A DNA stretch of 64,000 nt from Mycobacterium pseudokansasii (GTDB lineage: Bacteria > Actinomycetota > Actinomycetes > Mycobacteriales > Mycobacteriaceae): the NCBI RefSeq assembly GCF_900566075.1, contig NZ_UPHU01000001.1:5394325-5458324 (forward strand). The letters run 5' to 3'. Both the position numbers and the translations under genes were made by a program. Under the pieces are notes generated by a model. It saw only the letters and a list, made by a program, of their open reading frames with translations. It ran no database searches and had not been told where the DNA came from. Shown in pieces: positions 52,373 to 62,898 of this stretch (the stretch's first letter is position 1; each line of letters begins with the position of its first letter).

Positions 52373-53378
52373 GATCCGTTGCGCCACAGCAGTGCAGGCA
52401 GATGCGAAGCTCCTCGATGAACCGTTGCAGCCGGTCCTCGACGGCATTCGCGGACTCAATCGCGGGAGCCAGCAGCGGACGAGCCATCGCAACCACGTCC
52501 GCACCCAGGGCGATCGCTTTGGCCGCGTCCATCCCGGTGCGGATACCGCCGGAGCCGACAAGCGGAATCGTCGGTAAAACTTGGCGCACCTCGACGATCG
52601 CCTGGGCTGTCGGGATGCCCCAGTCGGCCAAGTCCGGGTAGCGCAGTTCGCCGTAGCGAACCAGCTGCTCGACTCTCGACCACGAGGTGCCCCCGGCGCC
52701 GGCCACGTCGATACCCGACACCGGCAAACCGCCGGGCAGCTGGGTCAACAGCGCGACCGCCCGAGCGCCGATACCATGGCCCACTTCCTTGAGCAGTAAC
52801 GGGCAGTCCAGCGCGCCGGCGACATCGCATAGCCGTTGCAGCGATCCGGTGAAGTCGGTGTCCCCGTTGCCCTGGATGGCCTCTTGTAACGAGTTAGCGT
52901 GCACCGCAAGGGCATTGGCTCCCACCCGGTCCAGGGCGTTGCTGATGTCGGGCACGGCGGCTTTCGTCAGCTGCGCCAGGCCGATATTGCCGATCAGCAA
53001 CACGTCCGGGGCCACGTCACGCACTTCGAAACTGGCCGCGGCCCGCTCCCCCCGCGACCTGTCCAGCATGATCCGCTGCGATCCGAGCATCATCCCCAGA
53101 CCAAGCCGCTGCGCGGCGGTCGCCAAATTGCGGTTGATTGTCGCCGACAGTTCGGCCCCGCCGGTCATCGCACCGATCAAGATCGGCGCACGCAGGCGCG
53201 CCCCGAAGAAGTCGGCCGACATGTCAATGTCGTGGAGGCTGGTTTGGGTCAGGGCGTTGAACGGCAAGCGATAACGCTCCAGTCCGGTCGTTACGCCGGC
53301 GAAGTTGACGTCGCCGTGCAGGCACACATCGATGTGGCGCCGTTTGCGACGCCCCATTTCGGCCGGATCGGTCGTCAC
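52332..53378 (-). CDS. fni: type 2 isopentenyl-diphosphate isomerase
   Basis: 348 residues from GTG 53378, giving [23 protein letters not shown]-dependent IDI-2 family: [71 protein letters not shown] and [20 protein letters not shown]. It interconverts isopentenyl and dimethylallyl diphosphate, feeding CrtE. The frame is open further upstream to a TTG at 53456. Divergent from nothing close by; it converges on the MarR gene. Confidence 0.9.
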   Translation of the reverse strand: MTTDPAEMGRRKRRHIDVCLHGDVNFAGVTTGLERYRLPFNALTQTSLHDIDMSADFFGARLRAPILIGAMTGGAELSATINRNLATAAQRLGLGMMLGSQRIMLDRSRGERAAASFEVRDVAPDVLLIGNIGLAQLTKAAVPDISNALDRVGANALAVHANSLQEAIQGNGDTDFTGSLQRLCDVAGALDCPLLLKEVGHGIGARAVALLTQLPGGLPVSGIDVAGAGGTSWSRVEQLVRYGELRYPDLADWGIPTAQAIVEVRQVLPTIPLVGSGGIRTGMDAAKAIALGADVVAMARPLLAPAIESANAVEDRLQRFIEELRICLHCCGATDLNALRAVGVIPIR

Positions 53379-53462
53379 GGGCCACCGACAGATGTTGTCA
53401 TCGCGATCCTCGTCGACGTATCGGGTGCCGTCCCAGCGTAGCCTAGCGGTCCACAATTTTTA

Positions 53463-53483
53463 TTAAGAGATTGAAGTATTAAG
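53463..53483 (-). promoter_or_regulatory. TTAAG repeat cluster upstream of idi2
   Basis: TTAAG (53463), TGAAG (53472) and TTAAG (53479), preceded by ATTTTTA. It shares the half-site and 9-bp phasing of the motifs at 44891 and 51654. The following 210 bp to 53696 show no convincing gene. Confidence 0.5.
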
Positions 53484-53696
53484 CTCGCGAAGCTTTAGCG
53501 ATCGCTCGTAGCGATCAAGGCATCGCAGGCTTCGCCGCCGTCGAGGAGTATTGCTGGTCGGTGATCGGCGACCATGGGATGACCGCTGGAGTGCCGGGTC
53601 TCCTGGCCCGAGACCTTCGCAACTACATCGTCAATATCACCGGTCGCGGCCGGCAGCCCGGTCGCAAAATGGCTGCCAGCCATCGGGCGCTCGAAC

Positions 53697-54668
53697 CTAT
53701 GCGTAAACCGGGTGCAGCGCGACGAGACCGGCCAGCAGCGCGACGGCCATCACGACGTGAATCACAGTGAAGGAGTGCGCCCACAGTGGATCTGTCGCGC
53801 TGTATTCGTTCACCGACACCGGCAACGGCACCCGGCTTCGGCTCCATCCAATGCGGTGCAACACCTTGTTGAAGGCGATAGCGACGACGATGCAGGCCCC
53901 CGTCCACAGCGGAAACGCGAGCACGGGGGCACCAGCACGCCCGATTGCCCAGGCGATTGGTGCGCCGATCAACACGGTGCCAAAGCCGACGAGCACTCCG
54001 ATGTTCTTCCACTGCTCGAACATCTGAACGTAGTAGCGGGAGCACTCGGCGAGGCGGGCCGCCGAGGTCGTGCCGGGCCACACGTCCTGTGCCAAGTCGA
54101 TCCCGATCACACCGAGCGAGAGCCAGAAGCCGCCGACCAGAACGGCCCGGCCGAATGACGACGGATCCGCGACCAGCGCGACGCTGACGAAGAGCCCGAT
54201 ATCCGCCAGCAGCACGAACGCGAGTGTTCGGACAGCCCAATCGATCGGTAGGACGGGAATGTCTTCTCGGGTCCGCCGACGAGCAACAAGCAGCCCGTCC
54301 TCACTCATTGCGGTCACCGGCCCAGCGCGCAGAATCGCCCCGACCAACGGCGCAAGCGTCCCGCGCAGCGATCCCGTCAGCCAATAGTGGAAGCCTGACA
54401 ACACCAGCGCGACGGCTCCGGCCGCGACCGTCCAACCCGGCGCGCCGCCCTGCACGGCGGCCCAACCGATCCACCCCAATGCGGCGAGCAGCCAGATGCG
54501 ATCGAAAATCCTGGCGCGTCCCAGGTACTCGTGGATGGCAACCACCGTCAGCGGGCTCGGTTTTCGCGCCAGGCACAGTACCGTGGAGAATCCCATCATC
54601 GCGGGCACCAGCAGCATGGCGCTCGCATTGACGAGGGATGTGAGGGCGCCGGCGGCAGCCGAAACCAT
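53697..54668 (-). CDS. polytopic membrane protein, function unknown
   Basis: About 323 residues from ATG 54668 with roughly eight hydrophobic helices (NASAMLLVPAMMGFSTVLCL; IWLLAALGWIGWAAV; AVRTLAFVLLADIGLFVSVA; VVMAVALLAGLVAL). A cytoplasmic-looking loop holds ARLAECSRYYVQMFEQWKNI, and near the C-terminus NKVLHRIGWSRSRVPLPVSV. No family recognised. The frame extends upstream to 54800, but that part is Arg-rich and unlike a membrane protein start. Confidence 0.6.
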   Translation of the reverse strand: MVSAAAGALTSLVNASAMLLVPAMMGFSTVLCLARKPSPLTVVAIHEYLGRARIFDRIWLLAALGWIGWAAVQGGAPGWTVAAGAVALVLSGFHYWLTGSLRGTLAPLVGAILRAGPVTAMSEDGLLVARRRTREDIPVLPIDWAVRTLAFVLLADIGLFVSVALVADPSSFGRAVLVGGFWLSLGVIGIDLAQDVWPGTTSAARLAECSRYYVQMFEQWKNIGVLVGFGTVLIGAPIAWAIGRAGAPVLAFPLWTGACIVVAIAFNKVLHRIGWSRSRVPLPVSVNEYSATDPLWAHSFTVIHVVMAVALLAGLVALHPVYA

Positions 54669-54868
54669 GGCTTTGACAGTATTCGGCAATAACCAACTGC
54701 GCCCGCCGTCGTCGCATCCGGGTCCGTGCCGAGCCGCGCCCAATCTCCACCTTGCCCGAGGGGGTGGCGAACCCCGTCTTTTCGTACTTCTTGAAGTCAC
54801 ACCATGATGCGCGTAGGCGCGACGCGGCGGGGTCGGTAGCTACGGACGGCACATGGCCGGATGATCGA

Positions 54869-56163
54869 TCAGAAGACCGTTCCCTTGCTCCCGGTTGCGC
54901 CAGGGGAACCTCCGGTGCCGCCCCCTCCGCCGGCGCCGCCGGCGCCGACCGTGGCATTGTCCGGATCAGGCGCGTGCGCATCGCCACCGTTGCCACCGTT
55001 GCCACCGGTGGCCAAGGGTGTAAAGCTGTCCCCGCCGTCGCCGCCAGTGCCGCCGATGCCGAAGCCGGTGCCAGTCGTGGAGCCATCACCGCCCCTCCCA
55101 CCCGCCCCACCGATGGTGCCGTTGCCCCCAGCCCCGCCTTTGCCGCCGGTCGCGCTGCCGGCAGCGCCGGCGTTGGTGAGGCCCGCACTGCCGCCGCTGC
55201 CGCCGAAACCGCCTTTGCCGATGCCGAAGCCGCGGCCACCGTCGCCCCCGGTACCGCCGATTGCGTCCCCGGTCGCGGAAGCGCTGCTGGCAGAGCCGCC
55301 GATTCCGCCGTGCCCGCCACCCACGGCACCAGTGCCGCCCGCCCCCCCGTTGCCTCCAGCCGCGGTGCCCGTTGCCGCGACCTGAGTGATGGCTCCGCTG
55401 CCGCCGGATCCTCCGTTCCCACCGGCGGCCCTGTTGCCGCCGCTGGTGCCGTTCGCTCCGGCGCCGCCAATGGCGTTTCCACTTCCGTTGTTGATCGCGA
55501 TCCCGCCGTCCCCGCCGTTTCCGCTGCTTCCCCCGCTCATCTGGGCGATGCCGCCGGCCCCTCCGGCGCCTCCGATTGCGTCTCCGGTTCCGTTGTTGAT
55601 CGCTGCACCGCCGGTGCCGCCGTTTCCGCCGGCCGAGTATCCGATGCCGCCCTTACCGCCGATGCCGCCGATCGCGTCACCGGGTCCTTCGTGTTGGCTG
55701 GCCCCGCCGGTGCAGCCGCTACCGCCGCTGCCAGTACCGGTGGCCTTGCCGCCTTCACCGCCGACACCGCCGGTACCGGCAAGCAAACCGCTCTTGCCGC
55801 CAGACCCGCCGTCGCCGCCGGCCCCACCGCCGAGTGCGGAGTTGCCTCCGGCTCCGCCGGTGCCGCCGATGCCAAAGCCGCCAAGATCGCCACCGTTGCC
55901 GCCGGTTCCGCCGTCAGTGGTGGCGTTGCCGATTCCGCCGATACCGCCATTTCCTGGTGCTCCGGCGTTGCCGCCGGCGCCGCCGGCCCCGCCGTTGCCG
56001 TTAGCGCAGCGATCGCCGCTGACACCTCATCTCCAGCGGCGGCTAACACCCTGGTAATCGGCACGGCCGCAACGCTGTTTGCGGCATCCGACGACGAGCC
56101 GATGCCCATCACATCCGCTGCCGCCGCCGCCAATAGCTCCGCTGTTGCGATCACATACGACAT
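54869..56163 (-). pseudogene. PE_PGRS gene with truncated, out-of-frame PE domain
   Basis: Starts as a PE domain (MSYVIATAELLAAAAADVMG, PITRVLAAAGDEVSAAIAAL) but stops after about 55 residues instead of 95-100. The Gly-rich PGRS sequence then follows in another frame: [19 protein letters not shown] onward, about 370 codons to 54869. From the PE start the frame reads an Ala/Pro-rich translation to 55537. A deletion removing the second half of PE plus a frameshift explains this. The PGRS frame has no start of its own. Confidence 0.75.
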
Positions 56164-56558
56164 CGCGGTGCCCGTCTGGCTTTCTTGAACGATTGGTAGT
56201 GCGAAGCTGGGGTAAGTGGAGCGGTCCAGGGATTGGCCTGGCCGGTGTTGCTCAACTCCGGGGCCCGTGGAAGTGGGTAACGACACCGAAGTGCCGGCAT
56301 CTTCTCCAGCGACAAAGGGTCGCTAGAGCTTTCATAGTGCCCTGCCGACTTGCCTACCGCACTGAGCCTGGGTGACGGCACTCGCACAGCACCGTGAGGC
56401 GGCTTTCTCTTTTCGAGACGGGTTGGGAGCGCAGGGCGCGATGTCAATTGACGGATAGCCGCCGACGTTGTCTCGGCTTCGGTAGCGCATAGTAAGCCGT
56501 CAGGCTGCGAGGATCGATTCGGCATTTCACACCGCCACGCTTTCGTGCGTTGGCCCTA
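56164..56558. other. intergenic region between the two PE_PGRS loci
   Basis: About 395 bp with no gene I can support. It should hold the promoter of the truncated - strand PE_PGRS locus. Confidence 0.4.
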
Positions 56559-58433
56559 TCAGCCGGGTTGTCCGGGTCGCCCAGGTGTACCGTCTTTGCC
56601 CGGGGATCCCAGGTGGCCGGCTGCGCCATGTCCGCCGCTGCCGTCAAGACCGCCTTGTCCGGGTAGACCGCCTATCCCGCCGGCGCCGAAGCCCCCGGCG
56701 CCACCCACTCCGCCGTCGCCGGGACGACCGAGGTGGCCAAACATCCCGGCGGTGCCACCTGCGCCACCGTGTCCGCCGGCCCCGCCATCACCGCCGTTTC
56801 CCCCTTTGCCGCCGTCACCGCCGTCACCGCCTGTACCAGCTCGTCCTGGACCATGATTGTCAGAGCTGCCGCCCGCGCCGCCGCCTCCGCCGCCTCCGCC
56901 GTCGCCGCCTCGGCCCCCGCCACCGCCTGCTCCGGCGCCGCCGCTACCCCCGTGGCCGCCATTTCCGATGAGCAGCCCGCCCTTTCCTCCGCTGCCGCCG
57001 TCGCCGCCGGCGCCGGCGCTGCCGCCGGCCCCGCCCGTACCACCTGTGCCACCGCGCCCACCATCACCGCCGTCGCCACCAAAATATTCGGCATGGGGGC
57101 TGCGGCCCCCGATACTTCCGCCACCGCCCGCGCCGCCGGTGCCGCCGGCACCGCCGGCACCGCCGGCGCCGGCGATGCCCCCAGTGCCGCCGTTGCCGAT
57201 GAGCCCCGCATGGCCGCCGGCGCCGCCAGCACCCCCGGCACCGCCCGCTCCGCCGGGGGCGCCCATGCCAGCTCTACCTCCATCGCCGCCATCACCGCCG
57301 AAACCCGTGTTTTCACCTCGGCCGCCGTTACCACCGATGCCGCCGCTGCCGCCGGCGCCGCCGGAAGCGCCGGTGCCACCGCTGCCGCCGGCGCCGCCGC
57401 TGCCGCCGCTGCCGCCGTTGCCGATGAGCAGCCCGCCCTGACCGCCGGCGCCGGCGGCGCCGCCGGCGCCGCCACGGCCGCCGGGGACACCACCGTCATG
57501 ACCAGTGCCGCCGGGCCCGCCGTCGCCACCCGCTCCACCTGTGCTTCTCGGTCCGTTAAGTATTGTTCCGCCGTCGCCGCCCGTGCCGCCTTCCCCGCCG
57601 GCCTGTCCTTCCGCGGTGCCGTTCAAGCCGGCGCTCCCGTCGAATCCGGTGCCGTAGAGAGGATTGGTGATGCCGTCTGGGGCTTTCGGCGGAGGGTCAC
57701 GCGGCGGGTCGACCCCGGCGGCTCCGGTACCTCCAATGCCGCCGGGCCCGCCAGCCCCCCCATCGCCGAACAGCCCAGCGTTACCGCCATTTCCGCCGGA
57801 CCCGCCGGCGAAGGCGCCAAGGCCACCTGCCCCGCCGGCGCCGCCTGATCCGCCGTTTCCGTACAGCAGCCCGCCGTTGCCGCCATGGCCGCCGGCGCCA
57901 CCCCCGCCAGTCGATGAGTTCCCACCGACGCCGCCGTTGCCGCCGTGACCGATCAGCCCGGCGGACCCCCCGTTGCCTCCGGGTTTGCCTGGGGCGCCGG
58001 ACCCGCCGGACCCGCCGTTGCCGATCAAGATTCCTCCGGGCCCACCGTCTTGCCCGGTACCCGAGGCACCGTTTACGCCGTCACCTACAAGAGGGCGCCC
58101 CAACAACGCTTGGGTGGGTGCATTGACCACATTGAGCAAATTCTGCAGTGCGCTATGAGCTTCAGTGGCGACATATGACTCGGTACTGGCGAAGAGGTTG
58201 CTGACGAATCGGTCGTGAAAGGCCGCCGCTCGGGTGCTAACCGATTGATATGACTGGGCATGCGCGGCGAAGAGCGCCGCAACAGCCCTCGAGACCTCGT
58301 CGGCGCCCGCTGCGGCTATGCGCGTTGTCGCCGCGGCTGCGACCACATTGGCGGATTCGACCGCCGCGCCAATTCCCGCTAACTCCTCCCCCGCTGCTGT
58401 CAGTAGTTCCGGCGTTGTGATCAAGAACGACAT
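56559..58433 (-). CDS. PE_PGRS family protein
   Basis: 624 residues. A complete PE domain ([40 protein letters not shown]; YxxxE-like [20 protein letters not shown]) ends in the GRPL motif [14 protein letters not shown]. It is followed by about 490 residues of Gly-Gly-Ala/Asn repeats, ending [15 protein letters not shown] proteins are secreted by ESX systems to the cell surface. The PE domain is intact and the frame unbroken, unlike the neighbour. The Pro-rich open frames on the opposite strand are shadows. Confidence 0.9.
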   Translation of the reverse strand: MSFLITTPELLTAAGEELAGIGAAVESANVVAAAATTRIAAAGADEVSRAVAALFAAHAQSYQSVSTRAAAFHDRFVSNLFASTESYVATEAHSALQNLLNVVNAPTQALLGRPLVGDGVNGASGTGQDGGPGGILIGNGGSGGSGAPGKPGGNGGSAGLIGHGGNGGVGGNSSTGGGGAGGHGGNGGLLYGNGGSGGAGGAGGLGAFAGGSGGNGGNAGLFGDGGAGGPGGIGGTGAAGVDPPRDPPPKAPDGITNPLYGTGFDGSAGLNGTAEGQAGGEGGTGGDGGTILNGPRSTGGAGGDGGPGGTGHDGGVPGGRGGAGGAAGAGGQGGLLIGNGGSGGSGGAGGSGGTGASGGAGGSGGIGGNGGRGENTGFGGDGGDGGRAGMGAPGGAGGAGGAGGAGGHAGLIGNGGTGGIAGAGGAGGAGGTGGAGGGGSIGGRSPHAEYFGGDGGDGGRGGTGGTGGAGGSAGAGGDGGSGGKGGLLIGNGGHGGSGGAGAGGGGGRGGDGGGGGGGGAGGSSDNHGPGRAGTGGDGGDGGKGGNGGDGGAGGHGGAGGTAGMFGHLGRPGDGGVGGAGGFGAGGIGGLPGQGGLDGSGGHGAAGHLGSPGKDGTPGRPGQPG

Positions 58434-58719
58434 ATGGAGACCTAAGTAGAAGTAGTAGGGCGGAATCCGAGACGCGCCAGGAACTCAGGACGCTGACCGT
58501 TTACGGACCGTTTACGGCGAGCACAGCGTTTGCGTGATCAATGATGCCCACGCGGACTTTCGGCAATCGTTCGTCAATCGTGAAATGCACTGGTGGGCCA
58601 AGCCGGGAGGCAAGTTTGGTGTAAGAGTCTGTTCGAACGCGTGACCGTTGTGTGGGGTTGACCCCCGATGGTGAACACCGGAGTGATGGGACTGCTGGTC
58701 GTGCAGGAAGGATGTCCGT

Positions 58720-58836
58720 ATGTCGGGCACGCGTCGCAAACACACCCCGGAGTTTCGGGAGCAGGGCGCGCCCGGTAATGGAGACCGGCCGGCCCGTGGC
58801 TCACGTGGCCGCTGAGATCGGTGTCGGGAACAATTG
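58720..58836 (+). pseudogene. IS3-type transposase OrfA remnant
   Basis: MSGTRRKHTPEFREQGA, then after a one-base shift ARPVMETGRPVAHVAAEIGV, matching the N-terminal HTH of IS3-family OrfA proteins. Only about 40 codons survive, and no OrfB is present. The rest of 58434-59025 shows nothing I can support. Confidence 0.55.
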
Positions 58837-59025
58837 CTGGGGCGCTACCACATCCTGCTGCGCGTGCTGACCAACCGGGCACTGCCCAAAACGGCACGGC
58901 ATATGCCCGGCCCGTCCCCACCGGCACCCGACGCCGCGATCACCGCCGGTGTCAATGACTGACGCAAACCTGGCTACTCAACCATCGGGACTCTCGTCGC
59001 GGACAAATTCCGCACGGCGATCGGG

Positions 59026-60399
59026 TCATGTCGCGGTGCCCTGCAACGATGTCTGTCCGCCTACTCGCGCGGCCGCCTCGGACATGACGGCCACGGTTTG
59101 TTCGTCGACGTGCCCGAGATAGGCGGCCGGCGTTACGGCGTCGGCCAGCTTGGGGTCGCGGCGCGCAACAAGGTTGGCGAACGACTCGCCACTCTCGATG
59201 GAGGCGGTGACCAGCGTTTCCAACTGGTCGTGGGCGGCCTGGCGGCCGAGGACCGGCGCCAACCGCATCATCACCGATTCGGCCATGATCATCCCGTGGG
59301 TCCGGTCGAGATTGGCCGCCATTGCCGCGGAGTCCACGTGCAGCCCGGCGAGCACGTCGGCCGCGGTGCGAACGGCGCCGCCGCAGACGGCCAGCGCTGG
59401 GGCCACCGTGTGCCACTCGAGCGACCACACGGCCGTGGCCCGTTCACAGTCGGCCACGGCGCCGTCGAGTGCAAGGTCCAGGTAGGAGCGGGTCAGCCGC
59501 GCGGCTCGGATGAGCTGTTGTGAGCCGATGGGATTGCGTTTCTGTGGCATGGTGCTGCTGACGCCGCGGCCGGGTGCGCTGGGCTCGCTCAGCTCGGCGA
59601 GCTCGGTCTGGGAACCCACGACGATGTCGAGCCCGATCTTGCCCAGCGAGGCCGCCACCTGTGCGGCCCAGGCGACGACCTCGACGAAGCGATCACGGGT
59701 GGCGTGCCAGCTGATTGACGGTGCTGCCAAGCCGAGACGACGGGCTAGCTCGCGACGAATGTCCAGGCCGTGCGGCGCCATGGAGGCGAGACTGCCGACG
59801 GCACCGCCGAGTTGAACCACCGCGACCCGGGGCCGCAGCTCGGCAAGCCGGTCCAGATGGCGCAGCAGCGGCGCGGTCCAGCACGCCACGCGGTACCCGA
59901 AGGTGATCGGCAGGGCGTGCTGCAGTTGGCTGCGACCGACCATCAACTCGCCGCCATGCCGGGTTTCCAGCGTCGTCAGCGCGGTCAACGTTTGTAGGAG
60001 ATCCCGCTCGATGACGTCGAGTGCCGCGACGATCTGCAGGACCGCAGCGGTGTCCATGATGTCTTGGGTGGTGGCCCCCCAGTGGGCGTATTGGCCGAGA
60101 CCGTCGGGCACTATCGCGGCAAGTTGTTCGACGAGGCCGACGATCGGATACCCGGCCGCCGCCGTGCGATCCGCGAGGCGCGCGATGTCGAGGTGCTCGG
60201 GCGTGACGGCGCGCAGCGCCGGTGCGACCTCGGCCGGGATCATGTCCAGGTCGGCTTGTGCCGCCGCAAGCTCCGCCTCCACCTGCAGGAAACGGGCCAG
60301 CAACCCTCGCTCGCCGAGGATCGCTCGCAGCTCGTCGGTGGTGTGCAAGCCGCCGAGCACTGCGCTGTCCAGCGCACACAGCGCCGTCGATGGAATCAC
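59026..60399 (-). CDS. fumarase/adenylosuccinate lyase superfamily enzyme (PcaB-like)
   Basis: 457 residues. The superfamily signature GVSSTMPQKRNPIGSQ is intact, and GATTQDIMDTAAVLQIV plus RSQLQHALPITFGYRV supply other active-site loops. It resembles 3-carboxy-cis,cis-muconate cycloisomerase, an enzyme of the protocatechuate branch, but no other pca genes are nearby, so adenylosuccinate-lyase-like enzymes remain possible. GTG 60399 follows AGGAG. Confidence 0.75.
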   Translation of the reverse strand: MIPSTALCALDSAVLGGLHTTDELRAILGERGLLARFLQVEAELAAAQADLDMIPAEVAPALRAVTPEHLDIARLADRTAAAGYPIVGLVEQLAAIVPDGLGQYAHWGATTQDIMDTAAVLQIVAALDVIERDLLQTLTALTTLETRHGGELMVGRSQLQHALPITFGYRVACWTAPLLRHLDRLAELRPRVAVVQLGGAVGSLASMAPHGLDIRRELARRLGLAAPSISWHATRDRFVEVVAWAAQVAASLGKIGLDIVVGSQTELAELSEPSAPGRGVSSTMPQKRNPIGSQQLIRAARLTRSYLDLALDGAVADCERATAVWSLEWHTVAPALAVCGGAVRTAADVLAGLHVDSAAMAANLDRTHGMIMAESVMMRLAPVLGRQAAHDQLETLVTASIESGESFANLVARRDPKLADAVTPAAYLGHVDEQTVAVMSEAAARVGGQTSLQGTAT

Positions 60400-60591
60400 G
60401 GTCACTCCTGAGCGCCGAGGTATGGGAGTCGCGGGCGGCCTCACAGTATCTCGGGAACCGAAATGCGCGCCGCGCAAATGAAAAGTCAGTGAGGTTGTGG
60501 GCTCGGATGGCGTCGCGAGCGGAATGGCATGGCCCAGGAGCTAGTCGGCAGCCCCAACCTCGAAGCCGGCCATCGGGTGAACGCCGAGCGA

Positions 60592-60961
60592 TCATGACTG
60601 AGCATCGATGCTCAGCTGGGCGATGACCGCACCGGCATCCAGCGCCGCGTAGACAGCAGTCCGGTCGCCGTCTCCCTGGTCGGCACACCAAGGTCAGCGC
60701 GCTGGCGGCCAGGGCATAGCTGTTGCCCGGCTTGAGCAGCCCGGCCAGCGCAACGAACGTCGCACCCCCCGCGGATTCCCACAAAGAAATGAACCGGCTG
60801 GCGCCTTCCCCAGGTGGCCACCCAGCGGCCGCCTCCAACAACACAATGATCTGCTCAGCCGTGACAACTGCCCGCGGGTCGAATGCCCCTGGACGCCAAC
60901 GCCGCGTGATTGTTTGGTCGATTAATCCTTGAGTATTGTTGTGCGAATATGTTTCGCACAT
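60592..60961 (-). pseudogene. nitroreductase-family remnant
   Basis: Opens TRRWRPGAFDPRAVVTAEQI then VLLEAAAGWPPGEGASRFIS, the N-terminal FMN-binding pattern of nitroreductases. The frame later shifts, and another frame ends YAALDAGAVIAQLSIDAQS. The middle and C-terminus are missing, so it is a deletion derivative. Confidence 0.55.
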
Positions 60962-61195
60962 TCAGCCCCGGGCGAACGGCGGCAGAACATCGTCGGTCGA
61001 CAGGTGCGTGACCGCGCACCGCTCAGAAGTCGCCGCCGCTTCATCAGGAAGAAAACTGCAGCGCTGCAACAGGTCTGCCATCCGCGCACCGTGACGCTCG
61101 CTGATCGCGATGCTCGCGTGTCCGGGAGCTTTGGCCCACATGGCGTTTCGCCAGCATCGGGCGATCTCGTCGTCGGAGGTTCCGGCGCGCAGCAT
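60962..61195 (-). CDS. small hypothetical frame or gene remnant
   Basis: 77 codons: MLRAGTSDDEIARCWRNAMW, HASIAISERHGARMADLLQR, ending DDVLPPFARG. Upstream in another frame DGEPWTCVIDQTPLDAQHDW could be its lost beginning, which suggests decay. No family recognised. Confidence 0.3.
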   Translation of the reverse strand: MLRAGTSDDEIARCWRNAMWAKAPGHASIAISERHGARMADLLQRCSFLPDEAAATSERCAVTHLSTDDVLPPFARG

Positions 61196-61368
61196 CGATC
61201 GCAGGTCGGTTGGTTTCGGCGATCCCAGTCATGCTGGGCGTCCAACGGCGTCTGATCGATGACGCAGGTCCACGGCTCGCCGTCCGAATCTGTCGATCAA
61301 GTACGGGCTGTCCGGACGGTCGTAGGTTGGCCGCATCGTAATGCATGGCGCGCCAAGGCTTATCGCTG

Positions 61369-61690
61369 TCATGGCGCACCGACCCACTGCCGTTCGCCGT
61401 CGGTGAAGACTTGAAGCTTCCACACCGGCAAATCACGTTTGACCGCCTCAACCAGCGCGCTGCACGCATCGAACGCCTGATGGCGGTGCTCGGCGGCCAC
61501 CACGACACACAACGCCACCTCGCCGACATCCAGCCGACCGGCCCGATGACCCGCCACGATCCCACGAACCCCCGATGCGCGTGCGCCACATCGCCTGCGA
61601 GGCGGCCTAACACGACGTCGGCACAGACGGCGGTCACCCCATCCGGCCGGCGGCGGATGTCGCCGGCGACATTCGCCCCGCCACTACCTT
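61369..61690 (-). pseudogene. moaE-like molybdopterin synthase large-subunit remnant
   Basis: The C-terminal part of MoaE is clear: GHRAGRLDVGEVALCVVVAA, EHRHQAFDACSALVEAVKRD, then LPVWKLQVFTDGERQWVGAP with the Lys of the PxWK motif. Upstream sequence matches only in another frame (AVCADVVLGRLAGDVAHAHR). It is truncated and shifted. Intact moa genes must lie elsewhere. Confidence 0.6.
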
Positions 61691-61959
61691 TGACGTCCGC
61701 TGGCATCAACCGTCCTCAACCCCTCGCCGCCGCAATGGCCGCACACCGCCGGCCAACCACCGTGGTGAAGCGTCACGTTAAAACGATCAGGTTGGTGAGT
61801 CGTAGGTCATGCGGCCCATGGTCGCGCCGGTCCCCGCCGGCGCGTCGCATCCCTGGGGATTGATGCGCCAGCGGCAGCCAACAAGCCGGCCGCTCACGAT
61901 TGTGGGCGAATTACGCGACGGATTGGGGCGATATGCGCCACCATGTGACGGTGACCGCG

Positions 61960-62898
61960 ATGAGGGACCTTCAGGGCAAGGTGGCGGTCGTCACCGGCGG
62001 AGCCGGAGGCATCGGCCGGGCCATGGGCAGGCGTTTCGGCCAGGAGGGCATGAGGGTGGTGCTGGCCGACGTCCTCGCCAAGCCTTTGGACGCGGCGACC
62101 CGCGAACTCGCGGCCGAGGGCATCGACGTGGCCGGGGTGGTCACCGACGTCACCGACTATTCCTCGGTCGAGTCGCTGGCCAGGCAGACGCTCCGCCACT
62201 TCGGCGCGGTGCATGTGGTGTGCAACAACGCCGGCACCGGCGGGGTCTCCGAGGGCTACATGTGGGAGCACGACCTAGCCGACTGGCGCTGGGGCATCGA
62301 CGTCAATGTGCTGGGCATCGTCCACGGCATCAAGGCCTTCGTGCCGATCCTGCTCGAGCAGGGCGAGGGACACGTCGTCAACACCTGTTCGGGCAACGGC
62401 GGGTTCGCGCCGATCGCCCGGGGCGCCCTGGGCGGCCCGGCCAACGCCGTCTACCCGATGACCAAAGCCGCGGTGCTCTGCCTGACCGAGAGCCTCTACA
62501 CACACCTGGAGATGACCGGGACGCAGGTGCGGGCGCATGTCCTTTTTCCCAGCGGTTTCTTGAACACCGGGATCTGGGAGTCCTGGCGGCACCGGCCGGA
62601 ACGCTACACCGCAACCCAGCAACGTCGCACACCCGAGCCGACTCTGGCGGCGGTGGTAGGTCGCTTCCAGGCCGGCGGCCGGCGCGTCGAGTTCACCCCG
62701 CTCGAGACTGTCGCGGACCAGCTGGTTGAGGGGATCAGGGCGGACCGCTTCTGGGTGATGGGTCCACCCACATCCGCCGACGAGGTCGTGACCCGCAAAG
62801 CGGCATCGATCGTTGCCCGCACCAACCCCGACTACCTGGTCGACGTCCTCAGCCGGCATGCCGGGACGGAACAAGAAAACGAAGGAGCGCAGCGTTGA
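61960..62898 (+). CDS. short-chain dehydrogenase/reductase
   Basis: 312 residues. Rossmann motif GKVAVVTGGAGGIGRAMGRR, VVCNNAGTGG, and the catalytic YPMTKAAV (YxxxK). The usual Ser lies in NTCSGNGGFA. It oxidises or reduces an unknown alcohol/ketone with NAD(P). ATG 61960 gives the standard N-terminus; ATG 61933 is possible. It overlaps the next gene, forming a catabolic operon. The 260 bp upstream show only a promoter region. Confidence 0.88.
   Translation: MRDLQGKVAVVTGGAGGIGRAMGRRFGQEGMRVVLADVLAKPLDAATRELAAEGIDVAGVVTDVTDYSSVESLARQTLRHFGAVHVVCNNAGTGGVSEGYMWEHDLADWRWGIDVNVLGIVHGIKAFVPILLEQGEGHVVNTCSGNGGFAPIARGALGGPANAVYPMTKAAVLCLTESLYTHLEMTGTQVRAHVLFPSGFLNTGIWESWRHRPERYTATQQRRTPEPTLAAVVGRFQAGGRRVEFTPLETVADQLVEGIRADRFWVMGPPTSADEVVTRKAASIVARTNPDYLVDVLSRHAGTEQENEGAQR

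Noticed and set aside
53495..53683. Small - strand gene between idi2 and the membrane protein
   Set aside because: No ribosome site, no family pattern, and an equally long frame on the opposite strand.
54861..57948. Long proline-rich and alanine-rich open frames opposite the PE_PGRS genes
   Set aside because: They are antisense or shifted readings of GGX repeats and have no independent start signals or family pattern.
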